Assembly: GCA_021780935.1 (NCBI GenBank)
Contig: JAJXXT010000004.1
Location: 1 to 43,605, forward strand
Direction of reading: 5' to 3'
DNA length: 43,605 nt
Source of the DNA: Pseudomonadota bacterium
GTDB taxonomy: Bacteria; Pseudomonadota; Alphaproteobacteria; Acetobacterales; Acetobacteraceae
Shown: piece by piece, positions 8,209 to 15,866 of the stretch
Position numbering within the stretch: the stretch's first letter is position 1
How the letters are laid out: the number at the start of each line of letters is the position of its first letter
Notes under the pieces: generated by a model
The model's input: only the letters and a program-made list of their open reading frames with translations
Databases searched by the model: none
What the model was told of the DNA's origin: nothing
Position numbers and translations under genes: made by a program

Positions 8209-8954
8209 GGTGTGTCCGCCTCGGTGAAAAATCCGTGCAGCAGGAACAGGCCGAGCGGCTCGCTGTCCGCCTCGTCCGCCAGCGCCGCGCCAAGCGCCAT
8301 GCCGCCGGCAAGCAGGGTCGCGAGCCGGAAGGCGGCGGGGGAGAGTGCCAGTACCGTCATCCCCCTTGTGCCGCGCAGCACCGCGAGCGTTTCGCGCGCC
8401 ACCACGATATCGCGGCTCGCCGTGAGGGCCGCTTCATCGTCCCCCGACACGAGCGCCTCGTGCAGCACGCTGACGTGGTGGTCGAGGGCCAGCAGCCGCA
8501 GCGAGGGATGCGGGCGCAGCACCAGACGCTCGGCGCGGGCCGCCGCCATGATTTCGGGCGCGAGCGGCTCCGCGGTCGGCGCGTGCAGCGCGCAGCTCCT
8601 TGCCCAGTCGAGCCGCGCGAGGTCCAACAGCCAGGCGGGTTGCGGCACCTCGCCGGCGAGGTAGCGGGCGAAGCCCTCGCCGTAACGATGCAGATCCGCC
8701 TCCGCCGGAGGGCTGGCTGAGGCAAAGCTGCTGACCAGGCGGGAGAACATCACCTCGCCGAGCGCCCGATACACGGCCGGATAGGCGCCTGACAGCGCGC
8801 CCGTGAGATTGCCGGCGACGTTGCGGCGATAGACATCAAACCGCATCCCGACACCCGGCGCGCGGTCGATGCCGGGCGGTGCCGGCATGCCTTGCAGCAC
8901 GAAAGACGAGAACTGTCGCTGGAAGTCCAGAAGCATGGAGGAATCAGGCAGCAT
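8205..8954 (-). CDS. bufC: DUF2063 protein, BufC/MbnC-like partner subunit
   Basis: About 249 residues (ATG 8954) or 243 (ATG 8936). The N-terminal region (LLDFQRQFSSFVL ... YRRNVAGNLTGALSGAYPAV) matches the DUF2063 DNA-binding-like domain found in MbnC and related proteins. In these systems the DUF2063 protein forms a complex with the DUF692 enzyme and helps bind the precursor peptide during cysteine modification. The upstream start overlaps the DUF692 stop by 11 bases. Neither start has a convincing ribosome-binding site, consistent with translational coupling. Confidence 0.85.
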   Translation of the reverse strand: MLPDSSMLLDFQRQFSSFVLQGMPAPPGIDRAPGVGMRFDVYRRNVAGNLTGALSGAYPAVYRALGEVMFSRLVSSFASASPPAEADLHRYGEGFARYLAGEVPQPAWLLDLARLDWARSCALHAPTAEPLAPEIMAAARAERLVLRPHPSLRLLALDHHVSVLHEALVSGDDEAALTASRDIVVARETLAVLRGTRGMTVLALSPAAFRLATLLAGGMALGAALADEADSEPLGLFLLHGFFTEADTP

Positions 8955-9780
8955 GGCACTGCCGCGCGCAATCCAGATGCGCCTGCACCAGCGCCATTTC
9001 CTCCAGCATCTCGCTGAAGCACGGGATGGTGCGATCGCGTTCGGCGAGCGCGGGACGCGGGCCGATGGTGGCCAGCGCCTCGTCGAACAGCGCCCAGGTC
9101 GCAGTGCTGATCTCGCGGTCGTGTGTGTCGATGAGCAACTGGTCGAAGCGCTCGTGCCCCGCGAGGTGGTATTCGCCGATCGCCCAGGCGGGAAAGCTCG
9201 CGAGGTGGGCGCGCGGCTCCCAACCATGATTGTGGCAGGAGACGATGATGTTGGCGATGTCGCACAGCATGCCGCAGCCGGTGCGCTGGCATAGCGCGGT
9301 CATGAACGCGCCCTCCGGCATGTCCGATTGCGGTAGCTGCACATAGGTCGAGGGGTTCTCGACCAGGATCGTCCGACCGAAGGCTTCCTGCATCTCCTCG
9401 ACATTGCGGCAGACCACATCGAGACTCTCGCGGTTGAGCGGCAGCGGCAGAAGGTCGGCGAGATGCGCGTGATCGACCGCGCTCCACGCCAGATGCTCGG
9501 AGACGAGAGCCGGCTGTACACGCCGTGCGAGGTCCACGAGCCGTGCGAGGTGCGCCGCGTCGATGCCCTGCGCGCTGCCGAGCGAGAGACCGACGCAATG
9601 CAACGAAACGGCGCGGTCCTGGCGGATCACCTCCAGGGCTGCCCACGCCGGCCCGCTCAGATGGTTTTCGCCATGCACCTCGACGAAGGGAATCGCGGCC
9701 TCGGTCGCGATCACCTCGCCGAGATGGGCGAAGCGCAGCCCGAGCCCCGCCGCGGCAGGGATCGGGCCTTGCCCCGTCAC
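8944..9780 (-). CDS. bufB: DUF692 multinuclear iron enzyme, BufB/MbnB-like
   Basis: A 278-residue TIM-barrel protein of the DUF692 family. Motifs in order: GLGLR near residue 12, EVHGENHL, SLHCVGLSLGS, SEHLAW, VENPSTYV, CDIANIIVSCHNHGW, EYHLAGH and DTHDREI. These carry the His, Glu and Asp residues that hold two or three iron ions in MbnB-type enzymes, which modify cysteines of a peptide substrate. The start is GTG 9780, four bases after the stop of the small peptide gene. The likely substrate is that peptide, inferred from adjacency and from described bufferin operons. Confidence 0.9.
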   Translation of the reverse strand: MTGQGPIPAAAGLGLRFAHLGEVIATEAAIPFVEVHGENHLSGPAWAALEVIRQDRAVSLHCVGLSLGSAQGIDAAHLARLVDLARRVQPALVSEHLAWSAVDHAHLADLLPLPLNRESLDVVCRNVEEMQEAFGRTILVENPSTYVQLPQSDMPEGAFMTALCQRTGCGMLCDIANIIVSCHNHGWEPRAHLASFPAWAIGEYHLAGHERFDQLLIDTHDREISTATWALFDEALATIGPRPALAERDRTIPCFSEMLEEMALVQAHLDCARQCHAA

Positions 9781-9784
9781 GCTA

Positions 9785-10090
9785 TCAGCTCGCGTGCAGC
9801 GAGCCGCCGGCGATCTTCTGGCAGTCTCCAGCAGGGAGAAGCACGAAGGACGCCGGGTCGCGGTTGATTTGGGACTGCCCGGCGCAGGAATGCGCGCCGG
9901 CGGCGCAGTCGTTCTTGCCGATCGCGTTGATGCCGTAGCAGGCGACCAGGTGTTGCGCCATGGCGCGCGCGTGGTTCGCCTGTTGCACCTTCATCATCTG
10001 CGCCTTGGTCATCATCGGCGCCGCGTTTGCCGCGCCGCTGATGCCCATCGCCACGGCGACCACCGATGCCGCCAGGATTCTGCGATCCAT
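9785..10090 (-). CDS. bufA: DUF2282 (BufA1-type) secreted cysteine-rich precursor peptide
   Basis: A 101-residue peptide with a signal sequence (Arg3-Arg4, hydrophobic core, cleavage after Ala-Asn-Ala at 21-23). It has the DUF2282 signature: four cysteines at 51, 62, 69 and 90 in the contexts ACYGI, NDCA, HSCAGQS and GDCQKI, plus the ending GGSL. In bufferin systems the DUF692/DUF2063 pair converts cysteines of such a peptide into metal-binding heterocycles, and the product buffers copper in the periplasm. GGAGG stands seven bases before ATG 10090. It heads the bufB-bufC-doxX gene string, and an ECF-type promoter element lies just upstream. Confidence 0.9.
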   Translation of the reverse strand: MDRRILAASVVAVAMGISGAANAAPMMTKAQMMKVQQANHARAMAQHLVACYGINAIGKNDCAAGAHSCAGQSQINRDPASFVLLPAGDCQKIAGGSLHAS

Positions 10091-10140
10091 GAAACCTCCG
10101 CTCTGTTGCGCGGCCCGGAAGCGGGCCGACAGGCGGAGTT

Positions 10141-10166
10141 ACGTAGCGGGCGGCGAAAGCGTTACG
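10141..10166 (-). promoter_or_regulatory. Predicted ECF-sigma promoter of the bufferin-type operon
   Basis: Read on the minus strand, GTAAC is followed after 17 bases by CGTA. This fits the GTAACC-N16-CGAA-like consensus known for SigF of Caulobacter in both spacing and -35 sequence. It overlaps the end of the anti-sigma gene and lies about 50 bases before the peptide gene, whose sigma factor is encoded immediately upstream. The assignment is by pattern only. Confidence 0.6.
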
Positions 10167-10806
10167 CGCCCGCCTGCAAGAAAAACCGGCTGGCCCAGCC
10201 GCCCATCGCGGTGAGGATGGCAACGGAGCCCAACTGCCAGACGAGCACCATCACCGCGGCGTCCTGAGGGTGGTAGAAACGCAGCGCGCAGGCGCCGAGG
10301 GCGGCTGCGGCCAGCGCCGCGTAGACCGCCGCATAGCCGCGGCGGAACGGCGTCACCCGACGCAGCAACGCCACCACGGTGATGGCCGGCACCAGCCCGC
10401 CCATCGCGATCGCGGGCAGGCAAACCGCATCCTGCGTCACCACCAGACCGCCAGGTCCGCGCGTCAGCACAATCAGCAGGCATTGTTGCCCAAGTGTACC
10501 AAACCACAGCGCCAGCGGCGCCAGCGGCAGCAGAAGCTTCCAGGCTGGGGTGTCCGGCCGCCCGGCGCTGAACGCGGCCCATGCGGCGGTAAGCGCGGTG
10601 AGCAGCGCCGCCCCGGCTTCCAACAAGAAGGACGGGTCCGCGAGGCGTCGTGCGATATCCGGGCGAATGCCGAACAACATCGCCACGCCGACGCTGGCCA
10701 CGAGCGACGGCCCCAGCCACACCCCGACGCGTCGCCACGCCGGCGGCTCGCGGCGCACGGGCACCAGATCCTCGCTGAGAATGCCGATCAGTTCCTCCGT
10801 GTTCAT
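10162..10806 (-). CDS. nrsF: DUF1109 membrane anti-sigma factor (NrsF-type)
   Basis: A 214-residue protein with a short cytoplasmic N-terminus (about 28 residues) and six hydrophobic segments, as in DUF1109/NrsF anti-sigma factors. These hold their ECF sigma factor at the membrane until metals or thiol stress are sensed through conserved cysteines. Cysteines here fall at about residues 109 and 129, flanking a loop, with a third near 178. Its start overlaps the sigma-factor stop by four bases (ATGA), a common sign of stoichiometric production of sigma and anti-sigma. Confidence 0.87.
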   Translation of the reverse strand: MNTEELIGILSEDLVPVRREPPAWRRVGVWLGPSLVASVGVAMLFGIRPDIARRLADPSFLLEAGAALLTALTAAWAAFSAGRPDTPAWKLLLPLAPLALWFGTLGQQCLLIVLTRGPGGLVVTQDAVCLPAIAMGGLVPAITVVALLRRVTPFRRGYAAVYAALAAAALGACALRFYHPQDAAVMVLVWQLGSVAILTAMGGWASRFFLQAGA

Positions 10807-11369
10807 CGCTCCTGATCCTCATCCAGTCGGCGGCGCAACGCCCGCAGTGCCCGGTGCGTCGCGACCTTCAGGGCGCCCTCCGTCATCCCGGTCTCACGCG
10901 ACGCATCCCGCAACGACATTTCCCGCAGTTTCAGCAATTCTATGGCCTTGCGCTGTCCTTCCGGCAATTCCGGCAGCAGCGTCCGCACTTTCTCGGCGTC
11001 GAGCGCTACCCAATCGTCCCTGTTCGTTGCGAGGGCCGCGGAGGTTTCGTCCACACCATCAAGATTTGTGGTCCGCCGCGCCTCACGCCAGCGCCGCCGC
11101 ATCGAATCGGTGCCGCGAAACCGCAGAATCCCAAGCAGAAAAGGCAGAAACGGCCGCGCCGGGTCAAAGAGATGGCGGCTGGCGTGCAGCGCCAGCAGGG
11201 TTTCCTGCACGGCGTCCTCGATATCGGCGGGCTCGGCGCGTGGCCAGCGTGCGCGGGCGGCGCCGCGCAGCGGAACCAGCACCGCCGCGAGCAAACGACG
11301 GTAAGCGACGGCATCGCCGGCCTGCGCCGCCGCCATCCAGTCCCGCCAGGCCGGATCTTCCTGCTCCAC
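10803..11369 (-). CDS. ECF RNA polymerase sigma factor (SigF-like)
   Basis: About 188 residues from GTG 11369, chosen because GAGGGAG lies four to five bases upstream; a longer frame to 11474 has an implausible Arg-rich lead. Region 2 includes DIEDAVQETLLALHASRHLFD and region 4 has the helix-turn-helix segment MSLRDASRETGMTEGALKVA. Such factors direct RNA polymerase to stress promoters once released by the membrane anti-sigma protein encoded next. Candidate targets in this window are the peptide operon, the divergent thioredoxin/CcdA genes and the DUF302 gene, inferred from shared GTAAC elements. Confidence 0.9.
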   Translation of the reverse strand: MEQEDPAWRDWMAAAQAGDAVAYRRLLAAVLVPLRGAARARWPRAEPADIEDAVQETLLALHASRHLFDPARPFLPFLLGILRFRGTDSMRRRWREARRTTNLDGVDETSAALATNRDDWVALDAEKVRTLLPELPEGQRKAIELLKLREMSLRDASRETGMTEGALKVATHRALRALRRRLDEDQER

Positions 11370-11433
11370 GCGCTCCCTCGCCCGTTGCCGTCGTCGAGTC
11401 CGTCGGCGACCGGGGCATTCGATGGCGCGTAGC

Positions 11434-11458
11434 GTAACCTTTGTCCACTCGGAACGTA
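11434..11458 (+). promoter_or_regulatory. Predicted ECF-sigma promoter for thioredoxin/CcdA genes
   Basis: GTAACC at 11434-11439 is followed after 15 bases by CGTA. This is one base shorter than the bufferin-operon element but otherwise the same. Transcription would begin near 11465, just ahead of the GGGAG ribosome-binding site at 11480-11484. The position between the divergent sigma gene and the thioredoxin gene supports the call. Confidence 0.5.
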
Positions 11459-11490
11459 TTCGGCTCAGCAACACCTATCGGGAGATGTGG

Positions 11491-11880
11491 ATGCGCTCGT
11501 TGACCCGGCTTCTGCTGTGCGCCGTGCTTGGCGCCGCCCCCTTTGCCGCGCGCGCCGCGACGTTCAAGCCCTACACGGACACCACTTTTGCCGCCGCCGA
11601 GAAGGCCGATGCGCCGATGCTGATCGACATCGCAGCCCCCTGGTGCCCCACCTGCCAGGCGCAGAAAAAGATCATCCGCCACCTCGCGACCAGCCCCGCC
11701 TTTCGCCACCTGCTGATCCTGCACGTCAGCTTCGATCATCAAAAGGATGTGGTGCGCGCCTTCGGTGCGACGATGCAGAGCACGCTCATCGCGATGCACG
11801 GGCGGCACCTGCGCGCCGCTTCGGTCGGCGAAACGGGTACGAAGGCGATCGCCGCCTTGCTCGACAAAGCGATGCGTTGA
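11491..11880 (+). CDS. Exported thioredoxin-fold protein (WCPTC)
   Basis: A 129-residue periplasmic thioredoxin-like protein. A signal peptide ends at about residue 20 (AARAA), and the active site is Trp51-Cys52-Pro-Thr-Cys55. It resembles the C-terminal domain of DsbD or a TlpA-like reductant. ATG 11491 is preferred because GGGAG at 11480-11484 is six bases upstream and the signal peptide then starts properly; the in-frame ATG at 11485 sits on the Shine-Dalgarno. Followed after 12 bases by CcdA, which would deliver electrons to it. It is divergent from the sigma-factor operon. Confidence 0.88.
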   Translation: MRSLTRLLLCAVLGAAPFAARAATFKPYTDTTFAAAEKADAPMLIDIAAPWCPTCQAQKKIIRHLATSPAFRHLLILHVSFDHQKDVVRAFGATMQSTLIAMHGRHLRAASVGETGTKAIAALLDKAMR

Positions 11881-11892
11881 ACGCCCTTCGCC

Positions 11893-12615
11893 ATGGCCGC
11901 TGTCGGGCTCGCCTTCCTCGCCGGGATTCTGTCGGTTCTCTCACCGTGCGTGCTGCCGGTGCTGCCGCTTGTGCTGGCCCCGGCCCGCGGCAAGGGCGTC
12001 ATGGCGCTGATCGCGGGCGTCGTGATTTCCTTCGTCGGCATCGGTCTGTTTGTCGCCACCGCCGGCTTTGCCATCGGACTCGATGGCGGCGTCTTCCGCC
12101 GCGTTGCCGCCATCGTGCTGGTTCTGTTCGGGGTGATGCTGCTCAGCGCCCGGCTGCAGGCACGTTTCACCACCGTGGCCGAGGGCGCGGTCGGCGGTGT
12201 CGGGCGGTTGCTTTCCCGCTTCTCGCCTCCGGGTTCGGAGCCGGGCGGTCCGGGTGGACAGTTTTTCCTGGGCGTGTTGCTCGGCGCGGTCTGGAGCCCC
12301 TGCGTCGGCCCGACGCTCGGCGCCGCCTCCATGCTCGCGGCACAGGGGCGTTACCTGTTGCATGTCGCCCTCGTCATGACCGCGTTCGGTGTTGGCGCCG
12401 CGCTGCCGCTGGCGGGTCTTGCCGCCCTCTCCCGCGCGGCGATCGCGCGATGGCGTGGCCGGCTGCTCGGTGCCGCCGGGTCCGGGCGCGCGGCGCTCGG
12501 CGTGGTGTCGCTGGCGCTCGGGCTGCTCATCGTGACCGGTGCTGACCGTTCGGTGGAAACGGCACTGGTCAACGTCTCGCCGGCATGGCTCACCGCGCTC
12601 ACCACGCATTTCTGA
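11893..12615 (+). CDS. ccdA: CcdA/DsbD-type transmembrane thiol-disulfide transporter
   Basis: A 240-residue membrane protein with about six hydrophobic segments and the two conserved cysteines of the CcdA fold: Cys19 in LSPCVLPVLPL and Cys137 in WSPCVGPTLG. CcdA proteins move reducing equivalents from cytoplasmic thioredoxin to periplasmic thiol proteins. With the preceding thioredoxin-fold protein it forms a split version of DsbD. The shared neighbourhood with a Cys-rich metal-binding peptide suggests it keeps periplasmic thiols reduced (inference). Confidence 0.9.
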   Translation: MAAVGLAFLAGILSVLSPCVLPVLPLVLAPARGKGVMALIAGVVISFVGIGLFVATAGFAIGLDGGVFRRVAAIVLVLFGVMLLSARLQARFTTVAEGAVGGVGRLLSRFSPPGSEPGGPGGQFFLGVLLGAVWSPCVGPTLGAASMLAAQGRYLLHVALVMTAFGVGAALPLAGLAALSRAAIARWRGRLLGAAGSGRAALGVVSLALGLLIVTGADRSVETALVNVSPAWLTALTTHF

Positions 12616-12709
12616 TCGGCGCCCCTGTTGCACCGCCGGCACCCTCGCTATCGTCGCCACCTGGCCGGTGCCCGTACCCTGTCTGATCCGCAACCCGAGG
12701 AGAGGCTGC

Positions 12710-13948
12710 ATGGCTGCGCAGGCGAGCGCCCGAGGCTGGACACCGACCCATACACTGATGGTGGTGGTGTTCGGCGTCGGCTGGGCGATGGACGCGTTCG
12801 AGGTGACGCTGATCGGCAATGTGCTCGGCGCGCTGCGGCAAAGCTTCGGCATCGGCGCCAACGCGATGTCTCTGCTGCTGGCTGCCTGGTTCGCGGGGCT
12901 GATGCTGGGCGCGGTGGTGTTCGGCGCGCTGGCCGATCGTTTCGGCCGCCGCCGCGTGTTTCTGTCGAGCCTGCTGCTCTACGGGCTCGCAACGCTTGCG
13001 GCCGCCGTGGCGCCAAGCTTCGGTGCCCTGCTGCTGCTGCGCCTGTTGGCCGGGGTCGGTGTAGGGGCGGAATATTCCGCCATCAACGCCGCGGTGACGG
13101 AACTGGCGCCCGATGCCAGCCGCGGTCGCGCCGCGGCGCTGGTGCTGACCTTCTGGCCGGTCGGCAGCCTGGTGGCCTCGGTTCTGGCATGGGCGGTGCT
13201 GTCCGCCGTGCCCGCCGATCTCGGCTGGCGGCTGGTGTTCGCGGTGGGCGGGCTGATCGCGCTGTCCACCGTCTGGTTCCGCCGCCACCTGCCGGAGAGC
13301 GGGCGCTGGCAGGCCGCATCACGGGCGCCGCTGTCGCGGCTGTGGCGGGAATGCCGCTCCCGGCTGCTGCTGGGCATGGTGCTCGATTTCGCGGAGGCCA
13401 GCGGCTATTACGGGCTGTTCGCGTTTCTGCCGTTGGTGGTGCTGCCGGCGCTGCACCTGGCCCCCGCGCAACTGCCGGTGTTCTATCTCGTCGGCAGCCT
13501 TGGCGCGCTGGTCGGCGGGCTCGCCGCGGCATTGCTCCTGGACCGTGCTGGGCGCTGGCGCACCGTCGCCGGCTTCTACACCGCGACCGCCATCGCCACG
13601 GTGCTGCTGGCGCTGGTCTCGGGCTGGGGTGCCGCGGCGCTGCTGCCGGGCTTCGCGCTGGTCAACCTGCTGGCGACCGCGAGCTGGATCGCGGCCTACC
13701 CGACCTTCTCCGAGCTGTTCCCCACACCGCTGCGCGCAACCGGCATCGGTGCCTCGGTGGGCGTGGGGCGGATCGGCGCGGCTATCTCGCCCTTTCTCGT
13801 GGGTTGGGTCGGGAGTCGCTCGATGCCGGCGGCGCTGGGGATGCTCGCGACGTTCTGGCTGCTCGGGGCGATCGCGATGCTGATCTGGCATCGTACCGGC
13901 GGCGTGGAGGCGGGCGGCGCGACCCTGGAGGAACTCGCCCGTGCCTGA
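12710..13948 (+). CDS. Major facilitator superfamily transporter
   Basis: A 412-residue protein with 12 predicted membrane helices. The loop 2-3 signature is GALADRFGRRRVF, and the central LPESGRW resembles sugar- or aromatic-acid-porter members. Helix 1 carries Asp and Glu (WAMDAFEVTLIG), as in proton-coupled aromatic acid symporters. ATG 12710 has GAGGAGAGG just upstream, so the longer open frame to the left is not used. Its end overlaps the radical SAM fusion start by eight bases, indicating cotranscription. It may import a substrate or export the product of that cluster; the direction is unknown. Confidence 0.87.
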   Translation: MAAQASARGWTPTHTLMVVVFGVGWAMDAFEVTLIGNVLGALRQSFGIGANAMSLLLAAWFAGLMLGAVVFGALADRFGRRRVFLSSLLLYGLATLAAAVAPSFGALLLLRLLAGVGVGAEYSAINAAVTELAPDASRGRAAALVLTFWPVGSLVASVLAWAVLSAVPADLGWRLVFAVGGLIALSTVWFRRHLPESGRWQAASRAPLSRLWRECRSRLLLGMVLDFAEASGYYGLFAFLPLVVLPALHLAPAQLPVFYLVGSLGALVGGLAAALLLDRAGRWRTVAGFYTATAIATVLLALVSGWGAAALLPGFALVNLLATASWIAAYPTFSELFPTPLRATGIGASVGVGRIGAAISPFLVGWVGSRSMPAALGMLATFWLLGAIAMLIWHRTGGVEAGGATLEELARA

Positions 13949-13970
13949 TGTCAACGTGCCTGATGTCAAC
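13941..13970. repeat. 15-bp direct duplication spanning the start codon
   Basis: GTGCCTGATGTCAAC occurs twice in tandem (13941-13955 and 13956-13970), so the radical SAM fusion has two in-frame GTG starts, each followed by Pro-Asp-Val-Asn. The first is favoured because GGAGG at 13927-13931 is nine bases before it. Confidence 0.9.
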
Positions 13971-15767
13971 GGGCGGTGGCCTGACGTTACGGATTTGACA
14001 CGAACCGCGGCCCGCCCGGCGTCAAGGGTGGCGGAACTGCGGGCGACGGGGCCGGTCCTCGTGTTCGGCGGTCCATATTCCAACCTGCAGGCGATGCGCG
14101 CCTTGGTTACGGCGGCGGAGCGGCTTGGCATCCCGCCCTCGCACTGGCTCTGCACCGGCGACGTGGTGGCCTATGGCGCCGACCCCGCCGCGACCGTGGC
14201 GCTCATCCGCGATACCGGCATTGCCGTCGTCGCCGGCAATTGCGAGGAGCAGCTTGCCGACGACGCGGGGGATTGCGGCTGCGGCTTCGTGCCCGGCTCG
14301 GCGTGCGACGTTTTGGCCGCCGGCTGGTATGCGCATGCGCGGGCCCGGCTGGGGGCGGCGGATCGCGCCTGGATGGCATCATTGCCCAGACGCATCGACC
14401 TGCTGATCGGCGGCTTCCGCCTCGCCGCGATCCATGGCGCGCCGAGCCAGATCAACCGTTTTGTCTTTGCATCGACACCGGAGGCCACCCTGGCGGCGGA
14501 GCTGGATCGCGTGCCGGACGCGGATGGCGTGATCGCCGGGCATTGCGGCCTGCCCTTCACCCGCACGATCGGCACGCGCCTATGGCATAACGCCGGCGCC
14601 ATCGGCCTGCCGGCGGACGATGGCACGCCGCGCACCTGGTTCTCGGTGATCGAGCCGGATGGCGGGGCGCTGCGCATCCGCCATCTGCCGCTCGGCTACG
14701 ACCACGGCGCGGCGGCGGCGGCAATGCGCGCGGCCGGACTCTCGGACTATGCCGATGCGGTCCTGCACGGAATCTGGCCCAGCCACGATGTGCTGCCGCC
14801 GGCGGAGAAAGCCTCCATCGCGGCTCCCCGCGCGCCGCGCGAACATCGCTGGCCCGGCGTGATCGAGCAGCCGGCACCGTCCGCCGCGGCCGTCGCCGCC
14901 GTGAGTTTCGAGCGGCTGGAGACGCTGTGGGTCAACACCGGCACGCGCTGCAACCTCGCCTGCACCGGCTGCTATATCGAAAGCTCGCCGCGCAACGACC
15001 ATCTCGAATGGTATCGCGCCGCGGACCTGCTGGCGCTGCTGGCCGCGTCCCCCGCCTCGCTCGCGCGCGTCGGCTTCACCGGCGGCGAACCGTTCATGAA
15101 CCCGGAACTTCCGGCGATGCTGGATGCGGTCCTGACACGCGGGCTTTCGGCCCTGGTGCTGACCAACGCGATGCGCCCGATGCGCCGGCACGAGGCGTTG
15201 CTGGCGCGGCTGCGGCGGGCGCACGGCGCGCGGCTGGCGCTGCGCATCTCGCTCGACCATTTCACCGCCGCGGGGCACGAGGCGCTGCGGGGGCGGGGCA
15301 GTTTCGCGTCGGCGGTGGCGGGTCTCGCCTGGCTCGATGCCGGGGGCTTCGCGCCGAGCGTGGCGGCCCGTCTGCCGGCCGGCGAGGATGCCGAAGCCTG
15401 GCGCGACGGGTTCGCGGCGCTGTTCGCGGAGCACCGGCTCGACATCGACGCGCGCGCCCCGGCGCGGCTGCTTCTGTTCCCCGACCTGCCCGACGCCGAG
15501 GCGGATGGCGGCGCGCCGCCCGCCGTGCCGGAACCCGCCTATCGGGCGCTGTTCGCCGCCGGCATCCGGCCGATGTGCGCGACATCGCGCATGGCGGTGC
15601 GGCCGAAGGCGGGCGCGCCGGTGCTCGCCGCGTGCACGCTGCTGCCCGACCGCGTGATGGGGTGCACGCTCGCCGAGGCCGCCGGGAATGTGGCGCTGGA
15701 CCATCCGCACTGCGCCCGCTTCTGCGTCTATGGCGCGGCGTCCTGCGCGCCCTCGGGGTCTCTGTAA
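13941..15767 (+). CDS. Fusion of degenerate metallophosphoesterase and radical SAM enzyme
   Basis: A 608-residue two-domain protein. Residues about 35-290 match a calcineurin-type metallophosphoesterase: D74 in GDVVAYG, N100 in GNCEE, H165 in IHGAPS and H201 in AGHCG. Motif I reads GGPYSN (43-48) instead of Asp-x-His-x-Asn, and the final His of Gly-His-x-His is Gly203, so several metal ligands are missing. Residues about 325-608 are a radical SAM domain with Cys337, Cys341, Cys344 (RCNLACTGCY) for the 4Fe-4S cluster and the SAM-binding FTGGEPF. Six further cysteines in the last 65 residues, ending HCARFCVYGAASC, could hold an auxiliary cluster. It overlaps the upstream MFS gene and precedes two 2OG-Fe(II) oxygenases. 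Substrate unknown. Confidence 0.85.
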   Translation: MPDVNVPDVNGRWPDVTDLTRTAARPASRVAELRATGPVLVFGGPYSNLQAMRALVTAAERLGIPPSHWLCTGDVVAYGADPAATVALIRDTGIAVVAGNCEEQLADDAGDCGCGFVPGSACDVLAAGWYAHARARLGAADRAWMASLPRRIDLLIGGFRLAAIHGAPSQINRFVFASTPEATLAAELDRVPDADGVIAGHCGLPFTRTIGTRLWHNAGAIGLPADDGTPRTWFSVIEPDGGALRIRHLPLGYDHGAAAAAMRAAGLSDYADAVLHGIWPSHDVLPPAEKASIAAPRAPREHRWPGVIEQPAPSAAAVAAVSFERLETLWVNTGTRCNLACTGCYIESSPRNDHLEWYRAADLLALLAASPASLARVGFTGGEPFMNPELPAMLDAVLTRGLSALVLTNAMRPMRRHEALLARLRRAHGARLALRISLDHFTAAGHEALRGRGSFASAVAGLAWLDAGGFAPSVAARLPAGEDAEAWRDGFAALFAEHRLDIDARAPARLLLFPDLPDAEADGGAPPAVPEPAYRALFAAGIRPMCATSRMAVRPKAGAPVLAACTLLPDRVMGCTLAEAAGNVALDHPHCARFCVYGAASCAPSGSL

Positions 15768-15866
15768 GGTTCCTGTCTGGGACGTTTGATTTGGATCAAC
15801 GCGCCCGGCGGTCTGTCGTGCGCGGATGGGCGTGTTGCCAGTCTGGGGAAACCAGCGGGGGGAAAC

